64,000 bases of DNA from Flavobacteriaceae bacterium (GTDB lineage: Bacteria > Bacteroidota > Bacteroidia > Flavobacteriales > Flavobacteriaceae), in assembly GCA_024644725.1 (NCBI GenBank), contig JAHEHE010000001.1, positions 1 to 64,000 of the forward strand, read 5' to 3'. The first letter of the stretch is position 1, and every line of letters starts with the position of its first letter. Both the position numbers and the translations under genes were made by a program. Shown one piece after another: positions 8,208 to 17,132 of this stretch. Below the pieces are notes generated by a model, which was not told the DNA's origin, ran no database searches, and saw nothing but the letters and a program-made list of their open reading frames with translations.

Positions 8208-9040
8208 AAATTACGATTTGGGGCTGTCGCGGATCTATGCCTTCCCCGGGTCCGGATATGATCAAATACGGAGGCAACACTTCCTGTGTGCAGGTAGAGC
8301 ATGGAGATACCTGCCTTATATTGGATGGAGGCTCAGGTATCCAGGAGCTTGGAAATGCCCTGAACCCCGATACCCGTGTCGTAAATTTGCTCTTGACCCA
8401 CCTGCATATCGATCACATCATGGGACTTGGCTATTTCAGGCCCTTTTACAATCCGAAGTGCACAGTCAACATTTGGGGGCCGACCGGTTCAAACGAGAGC
8501 CTGGTGGAAAGACTTCGGAGGTACTTCTCACCTCCCTTCTTTCCAGTTCGCCTGAAAGAGCTGCCCGCTGAGATCTATGTTTTTGAAATCGACAACTCTG
8601 ATTTTGAGATCGACTCGTTCCGAATTCGTTCGGAATACATTTGTCATCCCGGGCCCACTGTTGGATATCGCGTTGAATGCGGAGATTCGGTTTTATCTTA
8701 CATCCCGGATCACGAACCCGCGCTGGGTTCCAGCGATTTTCCTCATTCCACCGAATGGTGCAGTGGGTATGATATTGCTGAAAATGCTGACCTTCTGCTT
8801 CACGACGGACAGTATACCCAACAAGATTATAAGGGTAAAATAGGATGGGGACATTCCTCGATGAAAGATGCTATCGATTTTGCAAAACTCTCACGGGTCA
8901 AGAAATTGATTTTGTTCCATCACGATCCCCTGCATTCGGATACAACCCTCGAAAACATGTTTGAACAGTGCACTGCAAACAAGGAGTTTGGATTCGAACT
9001 GGCACTTGCTCGCGAGAAAGACACCTTCACGCTAGACTGA
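8204..9040 (+). CDS. MBL-fold metallohydrolase
   Basis: Metallo-beta-lactamase fold protein of 278 aa with the metal motif THLHIDHIMG near residue 66. Further likely ligands are in ICHPGPTVGYRVE, LLLHDGQYT and LILFHHDP. The opening MKITIWGCRGSMPSPG and NTSCVQVE resemble the RNase Z/PhnP-like branch that often acts on phosphodiesters, including cyclic nucleotides. The start is the ATG at 8204, overlapping the PAS gene stop (ATGA). No signal peptide. Coupling to a PAS protein suggests a sensory or signalling phosphodiesterase, but that is inference. Confidence 0.87.
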   Translation: MKITIWGCRGSMPSPGPDMIKYGGNTSCVQVEHGDTCLILDGGSGIQELGNALNPDTRVVNLLLTHLHIDHIMGLGYFRPFYNPKCTVNIWGPTGSNESLVERLRRYFSPPFFPVRLKELPAEIYVFEIDNSDFEIDSFRIRSEYICHPGPTVGYRVECGDSVLSYIPDHEPALGSSDFPHSTEWCSGYDIAENADLLLHDGQYTQQDYKGKIGWGHSSMKDAIDFAKLSRVKKLILFHHDPLHSDTTLENMFEQCTANKEFGFELALAREKDTFTLD

Positions 9041-9055
9041 CTTCAAATCTCAATT

Positions 9056-10600
9056 CTAAATCCACAATCGATCCATGCTCCTGTACTGGATCGCCTCCGC
9101 TATATGGTCGGCCTGAATATCATTGCTTTGGGAGAGGTCTGCGATCGTCCTCGATACCCTAAGGATACGGTCATAGGCTCGGGCAGAAAGGTTAAGACTT
9201 CGCATAGCCTGTTTCAACAATTCTCGGGCCCCGGGTTGAATCTGACAGTGTCGACGAATTTCCCGCACACCCATCTGCGCATTGCAATGCAAGGATTTAG
9301 CATTTCGGCAACCTGCATCCTGGTATCGATTCTCCTGAATAATTCTTGCCCTACTAACCCGCTTGCGAATGGCTTGACTGGATTCGCCTCCAAAATCAGA
9401 GGACAGTTTTTCGTAGGAAACCGTTTGCACCTCAATTTGCAGATCAATTCGGTCGAGCAGGGGCCCTGATACTTTCGAAATATACCTTTTTGCAGAACGG
9501 ATGGCGGACAAATCCGAATTTTCATTCAAAAATGAGCCTCCTGGACTTGGGTTCATGCTGGCCACCAGCATGAAGCTACTCGGGTAGGTCACTTTGGCCC
9601 GGGATCTTGAAATCGTGACCCGCCTTTCCTCAAGGGGTTGACGAAGCACTTCCAGCACTCCTTTTTTGAATTCGGGCAACTCATCCAGGAAAAGAACACC
9701 GTTGTGTGCCAGCGAGATCTCCCCGGGCAAGGGGTATGCCCCGCCGCCAAGAAGGGCCACGGAACTTGCGGAGTGATGAGGCGACCTGAAGGGGCGCCGC
9801 TTCAGCACACCGCCGTTTTCAGTCAATTTTCCGGCTACCGAATGAATCTTGGTCACCTCCAATGCCTCAACATTTGACATAGACGGCAAAATGGATGGCA
9901 AACGCTTAGCCAACATGCTCTTACCCGATCCCGGAGGGCCTACCATCAGGACGTTATGCCCGCCTGCAGCTGCAATCTCGAGGCAGCGCTTCACCGTTTC
10001 CTGTCCTTTTACCTCCGAAAAATCGGGTAAATCTTCCCCAAGACTGTCTTCCCGGTCTTTGGGTCCCGGTGATGTTAGCGTTTCCAATCCTGCTCCGAAT
10101 TGGAGAAAGTGAACCACTTCTGTTAGGTTGTTGGCACCTAAAACAGCAAGCTCGTTCACTACGGAAGCCTCGCAGGAATTCGAAATCGGAAGAATAAGAC
10201 CTTTAAAACCGTGGTCACGGGCCGCAATTGCAATGGAGAGAACCCCACGAACAGGCCTCAACCCACCGTCCAGGGACAGCTCCCCTACCATGAGGTATTT
10301 GTCAAAAATACTTGAGTCAATCTGCCCGGAGGCTATCAAAATGCCAATGGCCATAGGGAGGTCGTATGCAGATCCCTCCTTGCGAAGGTCAGCCGGGGCC
10401 AGGTTAATGGTAATCTTTTTGCCCGGCATGCGAAATCCCGAGTTTTTGAGAGCCGCAGAAATCCGGTAACCGCTTTCCCGGATGGCACTGTCCGGCAAGC
10501 CGATCAGATGATAAGCTATTCCTCTGTCAATATTGACCTCAATGCGAATCAGATAGGCGTCAACACCCAAAAGAGCGGCCCCGTTAACGATCACCAACAT
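9056..10600 (-). CDS. comM: YifB/ComM-family Mg chelatase-like AAA+ ATPase
   Basis: AAA+ protein of 514 aa, the normal size for YifB/ComM. The N-terminal ChlI-like domain contains HLIGLPDSAIRES. The central Mg-chelatase-type ATPase has Walker A GPPGSGKSMLAKRLP (about residue 218), Walker B NGVLFLDELPEF and the ISRSRAKVTYPSSF segment. The C-terminal Mg_chelatase_C domain is LNLSARAYDRILRVSRTIADL. ComM is a hexameric helicase that promotes branch migration during natural transformation; in Bacteroidota its role is less studied. The gene stands alone and is convergent with the MBL gene (15 nt apart). Confidence 0.95.
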   Translation of the reverse strand: MLVIVNGAALLGVDAYLIRIEVNIDRGIAYHLIGLPDSAIRESGYRISAALKNSGFRMPGKKITINLAPADLRKEGSAYDLPMAIGILIASGQIDSSIFDKYLMVGELSLDGGLRPVRGVLSIAIAARDHGFKGLILPISNSCEASVVNELAVLGANNLTEVVHFLQFGAGLETLTSPGPKDREDSLGEDLPDFSEVKGQETVKRCLEIAAAGGHNVLMVGPPGSGKSMLAKRLPSILPSMSNVEALEVTKIHSVAGKLTENGGVLKRRPFRSPHHSASSVALLGGGAYPLPGEISLAHNGVLFLDELPEFKKGVLEVLRQPLEERRVTISRSRAKVTYPSSFMLVASMNPSPGGSFLNENSDLSAIRSAKRYISKVSGPLLDRIDLQIEVQTVSYEKLSSDFGGESSQAIRKRVSRARIIQENRYQDAGCRNAKSLHCNAQMGVREIRRHCQIQPGARELLKQAMRSLNLSARAYDRILRVSRTIADLSQSNDIQADHIAEAIQYRSMDRLWI

Positions 10601-10686
10601 GAAAATTGCTTTTCTATGGGTGATTTAATCCCGAAAAGTCAACATTTGGATCGAGAAGAATATACCGCAGTCGAGAGAAAACGGTA

Positions 10687-11844
10687 TCAGAGTGTGCCTC
10701 TTCTTTCCTGTTCTGCCTCGATGGACTCAAAAAGCGCTTTGAAATTCCCTTTGCCGAAAGACTGGGCCCCTTTTCTCTGAATGATCTCGAAAAACAGGGT
10801 CGGACGATCAGCAACGGGTTTCGTGAAAATCTGAAGCAGATAGCCCTCGTCATCACGATCCACCATGATTCCATTTTTTTTGAGCTCTGCCATGCTCTCA
10901 GCAATTTCCCCTACCCTTTCTCCAACCGTATCGTAATAGGTTCCCGGGACATAGAGAAACTCAACGCCGCGCTTTTTCATTTCACTTACCGTAAAGACGA
11001 TATCATCAGTCGCGACCGCAATGTGCTGGCATCCGGCGCCTTGATAGAAGTCGATGTACTCTTCGATCTGCGATTTCTTTTTGCCAGCAGCGGGTTCATT
11101 GATCGGGAACTTGATCCGACCGTTGCCATTTGTCATCACCTTACTCATAAGGGCGGTATACTCCGTCGAGATGTCTTTGTCATCGAAGGTGATCAGATTG
11201 GCAAATCCCATCACTTCATTGTAGAACTTCGACCAGACATTCATCTGCCCCCAATCCACGTTGCCCACCATGTGATCGATGTACTTCAATCCCACAGGGG
11301 CCGGGTTGTAATGCGATTCCCAGGGCTCGAAGTTGGGCATGAAGACGCCATTGTAGTTTTTTCTTTCCACAAAGACATGCACGGTGTCTCCATAGGTATG
11401 AATACCCGAACGAACCACTTCTCCATGCTCATCCGACTCTCTTCTAGGTTCAAAATACGATTTTGCTCCTCTTTTTGTGGTTTCCTCCCAGGATCGCGTC
11501 GCGTCATCTACCCAAAGGGCGATTACCTTGACACCGTCACCGTGTTTGGCCAGGTGATCGAATATCTCCTGATTGTCGGTTCCCGGCATGGGTGTGGTGA
11601 GCACCAGCCTGATTTTGTCCTGCACCAGCACATAGGAAGTGCGATCTTTCAAACCGGTTTCCAGGCCTGCGTAAGCCAAAGATTGGAAACCGAATGCCGT
11701 TTTGTAAAAATGTGCCGCCTGCTTTGCGTTTCCCACGTACAGCTCAACATAATCCGTTCCCAAAAGCGGGAGAAAATCATCTGCCTCAGGAAAAATCTTC
11801 TCGAGGCCATAGTCAAAGTTTTGTGCATCTTTCAAGTCACTCAT
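10687..11844 (-). CDS. hpd: 4-Hydroxyphenylpyruvate dioxygenase
   Basis: Fe(II) dioxygenase converting 4-hydroxyphenylpyruvate to homogentisate in tyrosine breakdown, 385 aa. It has two VOC half-domains. The iron ligands are in YIDHMVGNV, GCQHIAVATDDI and LFFEIIQRKG. The conserved C-terminal gate segment with FGKGNFKALFESIE is complete. It lies directly downstream of homogentisate dioxygenase on the same strand (53 nt), so the two consecutive steps are encoded by one operon. No maleylacetoacetate isomerase or fumarylacetoacetase is in the window. Confidence 0.97.
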   Translation of the reverse strand: MSDLKDAQNFDYGLEKIFPEADDFLPLLGTDYVELYVGNAKQAAHFYKTAFGFQSLAYAGLETGLKDRTSYVLVQDKIRLVLTTPMPGTDNQEIFDHLAKHGDGVKVIALWVDDATRSWEETTKRGAKSYFEPRRESDEHGEVVRSGIHTYGDTVHVFVERKNYNGVFMPNFEPWESHYNPAPVGLKYIDHMVGNVDWGQMNVWSKFYNEVMGFANLITFDDKDISTEYTALMSKVMTNGNGRIKFPINEPAAGKKKSQIEEYIDFYQGAGCQHIAVATDDIVFTVSEMKKRGVEFLYVPGTYYDTVGERVGEIAESMAELKKNGIMVDRDDEGYLLQIFTKPVADRPTLFFEIIQRKGAQSFGKGNFKALFESIEAEQERRGTL

Positions 11845-11897
11845 GGTTCTGTCAATTTATTTTGTAAACGGCTTCTTCAGCCTTTTTTCATTCTCTG

Positions 11898-13052
11898 CTA
11901 CAACCAGGAACGATAGTAATCGGGGTCAGCTATCTCCATGGCTTTCTTTGTCACCATCAGAGGTTTGAACGTATCCACCATAACTGCCAGTTCCTCAGTC
12001 GATTTCTTTCCGATGCTCCTTTCCATGGCCCCAGGATGCGGTCCGTGAGGTATCCCGGCCGGATGCAAGGTGATCTGCCCAACCCCGATGTTGTTGCGAC
12101 TCATGAAGTCACCGTCAACATAATATAAAACCTCGTCCGAATCGATGTTGCTGTGATTGTAGGGAGCCGGCACCGCCTGGGGATGATAGTCGTACAGGCG
12201 CGGCACAAAGGAACAGATCACGAATCCGGCAGACTCAAAGGTCTGATGGATGGGTGGAGGCAAATGAACGCGTCCCGTGATCGGTTCAAAATCATGGATC
12301 GAAAACTTGTAGGGATAGTTGTAGCCGTCCCAACCGACTACACTGAAGGGGTGGCTTGCGTAAATGTATTGATGCAGGGTGTTTTGTTTCTTCACCTTCA
12401 TCAAAAAGTCACCTTCCTCCTTGTAAGTCTCTAGTTTTCCCGGAGGGTGCATGTCTCGCTCACAATACGGAGAATGCTCCAGGTGCTGACCAAACCAGTT
12501 CCTGTATCTCTTCGGGGTGTACACCGGACTCGTGGATTCAACGATGAACAAGCGGTTGTCGCTGGAATCAAAATCGATCTGATAAATGGTTCCTCTCGGC
12601 ACCACCAGGTAGTCTCCGTACTCAAAATCAATGCTTCCGAGCATGGTTCGAAGCTTACCCGATCCCCGGTGAATGAAGATCACTTCGTCGGCGTCCGTAT
12701 TTTTATAGAAATAGTCCCGGAGGGAAGCCTCCGGAGCCGCCAAGCTGATCACACAATCACTGTTAACCAGCACGGGGACACGACTTTCAAGATAATCCTT
12801 GGCAGGTTTCACTTCAAACCCTCTCAAGCTCAGCGATTTCATATTGGTTTCTACGGCGATATCAGGTTTGACACTGGTCGATTCAAGAAGGTCTTTAACT
12901 CGCGTAGGACGTTGGGTATGGTACATCAGGGTTGACATGCCGTCAAATCCAATGGTCCCAAAAAGCTCCTCGTAGTAAAAGTTGCCCTCGGAATCTTTGA
13001 AAACAGTATGTCTTTTGGGTGGAATGCTACCCAGGGTGTGATATCTTGGCAT
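11898..13052 (-). CDS. hmgA: Homogentisate 1,2-dioxygenase
   Basis: Opens the homogentisate ring to maleylacetoacetate, 384 aa. The start is at 13052 (MPRYHTLGSIPPKRH); a 9-residue longer frame exists but the family begins here. Recognisable parts are VIFIHRGSGKL, GDYLVVPRGTIYQI, the iron-ligand region HQTFESAGFVICSFVPR, and LHPAGIPHGPHPGAME near the C-terminus. It is shorter than human HGD (445 aa), as is usual for the Bacteroidota form. First gene of the tyrosine catabolic pair; a -7 box lies 87 nt upstream. Confidence 0.96.
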   Translation of the reverse strand: MPRYHTLGSIPPKRHTVFKDSEGNFYYEELFGTIGFDGMSTLMYHTQRPTRVKDLLESTSVKPDIAVETNMKSLSLRGFEVKPAKDYLESRVPVLVNSDCVISLAAPEASLRDYFYKNTDADEVIFIHRGSGKLRTMLGSIDFEYGDYLVVPRGTIYQIDFDSSDNRLFIVESTSPVYTPKRYRNWFGQHLEHSPYCERDMHPPGKLETYKEEGDFLMKVKKQNTLHQYIYASHPFSVVGWDGYNYPYKFSIHDFEPITGRVHLPPPIHQTFESAGFVICSFVPRLYDYHPQAVPAPYNHSNIDSDEVLYYVDGDFMSRNNIGVGQITLHPAGIPHGPHPGAMERSIGKKSTEELAVMVDTFKPLMVTKKAMEIADPDYYRSWL

Positions 13053-13139
13053 AGTCTGAGATTTTGATGCTACAAACAACTTAGAAGTAGAAAATCAGCA
13101 AAAATGCCTTCTAAATCATACTTGCTCTTTCGATATTAG

Positions 13140-13147
13140 CAAATATA
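13140..13147 (-). promoter_or_regulatory. -7 promoter box (TATATTTG, minus strand) for hmgA-hpd
   Basis: Exact TAnnTTTG on the minus strand, 87 nt before the hmgA start. No clear TTG is seen at -33. The leader between box and start would be about 80 nt and contains no obvious stem. Confidence 0.45.
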
Positions 13148-13189
13148 ACGAATAATCTTTAAGAATTTGAGGATTTGAAACCGAACAGC

Positions 13190-13426
13190 CTATTTGACCT
13201 CCACTACTTTCTGCACCTGGGGGGCGTATTTTTTTATTGTGGCCTCCACTCCGTTTTTCAGGGTCATCTGGTTTACGGAGCAACCGGTGCAGGCCCCGTG
13301 AAATTTTACTTCCACAACCTCCTCATCATACGAGACCAGCGAGATGTCACCACCATCGGTCAATAAATAGGGGCGTATCTCGGCCAGGGCCTTTTCTATA
13401 TTTTCAAGCAATTCCGTATCTGTCAT
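13190..13426 (-). CDS. NifU C-terminal-domain Fe-S scaffold protein
   Basis: A 78-aa protein consisting only of the NifU/Nfu C-terminal domain. It has the helical start LLENIEKALAEIRPYLLTDGGDI and the cluster-binding C46-x2-C49 in GACTGCS. It carries a 4Fe-4S cluster for transfer to client enzymes. It lies 12 nt after mrp on the same strand. Mrp is itself an Fe-S carrier ATPase, so the pair is a small Fe-S maturation operon; the client LipA is coded 27 kb away. Confidence 0.93.
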   Translation of the reverse strand: MTDTELLENIEKALAEIRPYLLTDGGDISLVSYDEEVVEVKFHGACTGCSVNQMTLKNGVEATIKKYAPQVQKVVEVK

Positions 13427-13438
13427 GATTTCTAATTG

Positions 13439-14563
13439 TTATTTTGCTCCACAGCCCGACATCGTTGTAATTCGAACGATTTCTGTCGGTGGCAAATTCT
13501 CATTGCGCTTTACAAGCTGGGTCAGCATATTTTTGGCCGATTCGCTGAAAGCGGACTGAAGCGGTCCGTCTTCCTGCATAGCTACCGGACGTCCGACATC
13601 CCCGGCTTCCCGGATGCTTTGCACGAGCGGTATCTCGCCCAACAACTCTGTTCCGAGATCCTCCGCAAGGAACTTGGCTCCGTCCTTGCCAAATATGTAA
13701 TACTTGTTCTCCGGCAATTCTGCAGGAGTGAAATAACTCATGTTTTCTATGATCCCCAGGACAGGCACTTTGATGTTCTCCTGCTCAAACATGGCAACTC
13801 CCCTCTTGGCATCAGCCAAAGCGATGTTCTGTGGCGTACTCACAATAACGGCTCCGGTAATCGGAACGGCCTGAACCATTGAAAGGTGAATGTCACCCGT
13901 GCCAGGAGGAAGGTCCACCAGCAGAAAGTCCAATTCACCCCAATTCGCATCAAAGATCATTTGGTTGAGAGCCTTGGAAGCCATGGCGCCTCGCCAGATA
14001 ACCGCCTGATTCGGATCGGTGAAAAATCCCAGGGACAACAATTTGACCCCGTAATTTTCAATGGGCTGCATCTTGGAACGCCCCTCTACTTGCACCGATA
14101 AGGGCCTTTCTTTGGCAACATCGAACATAATCGGCATGGATGGCCCGTAAACGTCGGCGTCCAAAACACCCACCTGAAAGCCCATTTTTGCCAAAGTCAC
14201 GGCCAGGTTGGCAGTTATGGTAGACTTGCCAACGCCTCCTTTACCGGAAGCGACCGCGATTATATTTTTTATGCCTGGAATCTCCTTTCCACGGATGATC
14301 GGTTCTTGTTTCGGTGCTTCGACCTTTACATTGACTTTGACATCGATTTTTTCATCCACCCGATCGTGAATCACTTTCATGATTTCGACTTCGGTTTTCT
14401 TTTTCGCCTGAAGCGAGGGATTACTGATTTTGACGTCGACGATCACTTCTTTGCCAAAAATGACCACATTGCCAACAGATCCGCTCTCCATCAGGCTCTT
14501 TCCTTCCCCGGGAGCGGTAACATGCTCCAGGGCTTCATAGATATCTTTTTTTGAGAAACTCAT
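13439..14563 (-). CDS. mrp: Mrp/NBP35-family Fe-S cluster carrier ATPase
   Basis: P-loop ATPase of 374 aa that holds and transfers Fe-S clusters. Residues about 1-95 form the MIP18/DUF59 domain. The deviant Walker A GKGGVGKST follows near residue 109, then DADVYGPSMPIMF and DLPPGTGDIHLS. The CxxC of many Mrp proteins is missing in the core region (here NMSYFTP), but the very C-terminus ends MSGCGAK, a feature of the Bacteroidota form. It precedes the NifU-like gene. Confidence 0.95.
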   Translation of the reverse strand: MSFSKKDIYEALEHVTAPGEGKSLMESGSVGNVVIFGKEVIVDVKISNPSLQAKKKTEVEIMKVIHDRVDEKIDVKVNVKVEAPKQEPIIRGKEIPGIKNIIAVASGKGGVGKSTITANLAVTLAKMGFQVGVLDADVYGPSMPIMFDVAKERPLSVQVEGRSKMQPIENYGVKLLSLGFFTDPNQAVIWRGAMASKALNQMIFDANWGELDFLLVDLPPGTGDIHLSMVQAVPITGAVIVSTPQNIALADAKRGVAMFEQENIKVPVLGIIENMSYFTPAELPENKYYIFGKDGAKFLAEDLGTELLGEIPLVQSIREAGDVGRPVAMQEDGPLQSAFSESAKNMLTQLVKRNENLPPTEIVRITTMSGCGAK

Positions 14564-14589
14564 TTCTTACGTATAATCATTCTAAACAA

Positions 14590-14597
14590 CAAAGATA
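14590..14597 (-). promoter_or_regulatory. -7 promoter box (TATCTTTG, minus strand) for mrp-nifU
   Basis: Exact TAnnTTTG on the minus strand, 26 nt before the mrp start codon. No clear TTG at -33. Confidence 0.55.
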
Positions 14598-14636
14598 CTA
14601 ATTACCCTTGATCTAAGCAGCACGCACATGTCATTT

Positions 14637-16229
14637 TCAAGGCTCGAGGATCAATTGCTCCACGACCTCCCAATTCGCCTTCGCGTCGATGACATTTTTG
14701 AAGTAATAAACCTCCTCGGGCTGCAGGAGTTCCAGAAAATTTCCGGTATCCCACTTTTGATTCTCATTCTCATCGTAGATGAGTCGGACCTTGAAACGGG
14801 CCGGCTCCAGATTGCGAAATTCGAATTCACGAGGCTCGGAGGCAAAGGCTTTTGCGACGACCATCCCCCGGTCATTGATAAGGTCGACAATGATGGGATA
14901 GCGTTTGATGTTCTGCAGTGAGAGAAATATGGAGCAATAGTCAGATCGACGACCCGTCTTGAATTTCACCCGGATGGAATCATTCGACATGCCCATAATA
15001 TCGGTCAGACCACCAGGGTCGATCTCCATCTGATATTCCTCTCCAAATTTCTTTTCAAAGTGAATGAATACTCTTCCACGCTCCGGGGCCAGGCCATAGT
15101 CGAAGGGAACTCGAACGGAATCCTTATCCAAAAATCGAAACTTTGAACTGTCGATCTCCATCACGGGAACATTGCTCAATATTTTCAAGGTATCCCTCGG
15201 GTGTATGACTCCGTAATGAGAGAACCCGATCTTCATCGAGTCGATTTCCTCTTCGTCGAGGGTGATCCGCACTGTGTCTTTTCTTTCCCCGTTGACTACC
15301 AGCATCCGAATCGAATCCTTTTCAAAACCCGACATGTAATAATGCAGGGTGTCCTTTTCGCGATCCTTGTACATGAAGGATTTGAAAGAATCGGATGTTT
15401 CAGACAACGGCTCGATCACGGTCTGGGAGGCGTCCCCCTGGAATCCAAAGATGAGGTGCCCTTTGCTGATGTCCTTTGGCCTTCCCTCAATCTCAAAGGG
15501 AAGGATCTCTCTAAACAACCTCAGATCAAAAATGGTATCCCCGGGAACCTCAATGATATCCTCGTAAAAGGCAATTTTATCTTCCGACGGGTTAAACAGG
15601 TAATTTTTGCTCCTGTCATTGAGCGCGATCAAACGGTATTTTCCTGCTTTTATATTGGTGATGCTCCAGTTCAGGCTGTCGACCGTACTTCCAACGTAAG
15701 TCGGTTTTTCCTTGAATACGATCGAATCTCTGAAATTCTCATCGACCGGAAAGAGCATAACCGTCGGACCCTCTGTCATCTCCAGGTCAAAAGCGTCGCT
15801 TATACGACCCCCGATTTTTAGAGAATCAATATAATCCCCCGTCGAAAAAATATACTTGAAATTGTCAAGCACATTTCTTTCGGTGTTGTCTTCAATGCTC
15901 TGCCCGAAATTGAACGTGTAAGTCGTATTCTCCTTTAACGTGTCGCTCAATTTGATGGTTATGCGTTTGCTGGGAGTTCCCTGGGGGGTAATCACGGGAG
16001 GATATTTCAGTGGAGGGGATACGATCAATTGGGAAGTCACGTTCTGAAGTTTGACAAACTCATCGAAATAAATCTTGATTTCGTCGTCGTCGAACTGCAA
16101 ACTCAAAAACTCCGGTTCGGCCCGCACCATCACGGGTTTGTCAAAATCTTTCGGGCCGCCTTCAGGCCTTCCCCTGCGCGCGCAGCTGAAAAGAACAAGT
16201 ATTGCGATCAATGATAGAAAAAGCCTCAA
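14637..16229 (-). CDS. Large lipoprotein with bacterial Ig-like domain (SbsA-type N-terminus)
   Basis: Predicted lipoprotein of 530 aa with a very short signal peptide ending LVLFSC (C16). The mature start RRGRPEGGPKDFDKPVMVRAEP and then IKIYFDEFVKLQNV, LIVSPPLKYPP, TYTFNFGQSIEDNTERN make up the SbsA-type Ig-like domain found near the N-terminus of many Bacteroidota surface lipoproteins. The rest is beta-rich, with a C-terminal segment FKVRLIYDENENQKWDTGNFL. No enzymatic motif is visible. Its place between comF and mrp looks incidental. Likely surface exposed; function unknown. Confidence 0.8.
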   Translation of the reverse strand: MRLFLSLIAILVLFSCARRGRPEGGPKDFDKPVMVRAEPEFLSLQFDDDEIKIYFDEFVKLQNVTSQLIVSPPLKYPPVITPQGTPSKRITIKLSDTLKENTTYTFNFGQSIEDNTERNVLDNFKYIFSTGDYIDSLKIGGRISDAFDLEMTEGPTVMLFPVDENFRDSIVFKEKPTYVGSTVDSLNWSITNIKAGKYRLIALNDRSKNYLFNPSEDKIAFYEDIIEVPGDTIFDLRLFREILPFEIEGRPKDISKGHLIFGFQGDASQTVIEPLSETSDSFKSFMYKDREKDTLHYYMSGFEKDSIRMLVVNGERKDTVRITLDEEEIDSMKIGFSHYGVIHPRDTLKILSNVPVMEIDSSKFRFLDKDSVRVPFDYGLAPERGRVFIHFEKKFGEEYQMEIDPGGLTDIMGMSNDSIRVKFKTGRRSDYCSIFLSLQNIKRYPIIVDLINDRGMVVAKAFASEPREFEFRNLEPARFKVRLIYDENENQKWDTGNFLELLQPEEVYYFKNVIDAKANWEVVEQLILEP

Positions 16230-16295
16230 TTCCTTCGGGTTTAGGAGTACAAATTAACCGGTTTTTTTCTGTAAAGACTAACCTGAGGTCAAATT

Positions 16296-17027
16296 TTACA
16301 GGGTAAATGCCATGCTTGCCAAACTTACCCGGGTACCTGGCAAGTTGAGAAGCTTCTGTGCGCACGCCTCAAGTGTAGCTCCCGAAGTGATTATGTCATC
16401 CACCAGAAGAATATGCTTGCCCTCGAGGTCAATTGAGCTGGTCAGGGAGAAGGCGTCTTTCATGCTCTCATTTCTGTCGATTCGGGTCTTGCCCGTAAGC
16501 GACTTCCCTTTTCGATTTCTTTTCAACACATTTTCCTTCAAGGCTACCTCCAGCTGATCGGCCAGCGCCTGTCCAAATCGAGTGACTTGATTGTAGCCTC
16601 TTTTTCTCTTCTTTTTCGGATGCAGGGGCACAGGAATCACCAGGTCAATGGATGCAAACCTGCCGCTATCTGACATTTCTATGGCAAGAGCTTCTCCGAT
16701 CCAGGTTCCAATGTCCTGCCGACCCCTGTACTTCAAAAGATGCATCAGACGCTGGACAATACCGTATTTTTTAAAATACAGATAACTTGTGGCGGCTTCG
16801 ATACGAGCCCTTCCGTAAAACATCTCTTCCAAACGATTATCTGCGCGGTCCGTGAAACCGCATTTGGGCAGCTCGGTCAGGCATACATGACATAGCACCT
16901 CAGCATCCGGAAGAAGCTGACGTCCGCATTCCAAGCAGCATCTCGGATAGAAAAGCCCCAACAAATCATCTCCAATCCGATGCAAATTCTGAAAATTTAA
17001 TAACCTTTTATATCTTATTACCTCCAT
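16296..17027 (-). CDS. comF: ComF-family phosphoribosyltransferase-like protein
   Basis: 243-aa ComF/GntX family protein. The N-terminus carries a double zinc-knuckle-like set (YPRCCLECGRQLLP and VLCHVCLTELP). It is followed by the type I phosphoribosyltransferase core with IPVPLHPKKKRKRGYNQ and the PRPP loop LLVDDIITSGAT near residue 210. In naturally transformable bacteria ComF is needed for DNA uptake; elsewhere the role is unclear. With comM at 9-10.6 kb the window holds two competence-related genes, though they are not linked in an operon. Divergent from the coiled-coil gene at 17133. Confidence 0.92.
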   Translation of the reverse strand: MEVIRYKRLLNFQNLHRIGDDLLGLFYPRCCLECGRQLLPDAEVLCHVCLTELPKCGFTDRADNRLEEMFYGRARIEAATSYLYFKKYGIVQRLMHLLKYRGRQDIGTWIGEALAIEMSDSGRFASIDLVIPVPLHPKKKRKRGYNQVTRFGQALADQLEVALKENVLKRNRKGKSLTGKTRIDRNESMKDAFSLTSSIDLEGKHILLVDDIITSGATLEACAQKLLNLPGTRVSLASMAFTL

Positions 17028-17052
17028 AGCCTTCTTCTTGTCAAAAAAAAAT

Positions 17053-17060
17053 TACATTTG
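17053..17060 (+). promoter_or_regulatory. -7 promoter box (TACATTTG) for the coiled-coil protein gene
   Basis: Exact TAnnTTTG, 72 nt before the start at 17133, in the 105-bp divergent gap with comF. It implies a leader of about 65 nt. Confidence 0.5.
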
Positions 17061-17132
17061 TGCACAATTTTTTTAAAATCTTGCGTTTAATAAGTTAAGA
17101 TTAATCTCAAATGTAAACCCAATTCTAGAATT

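Noticed and set aside
9056..17027. Natural-competence gene cluster (comM and comF)
   Set aside because: The two genes are about 6 kb apart with unrelated genes between, and both occur widely in non-competent bacteria.
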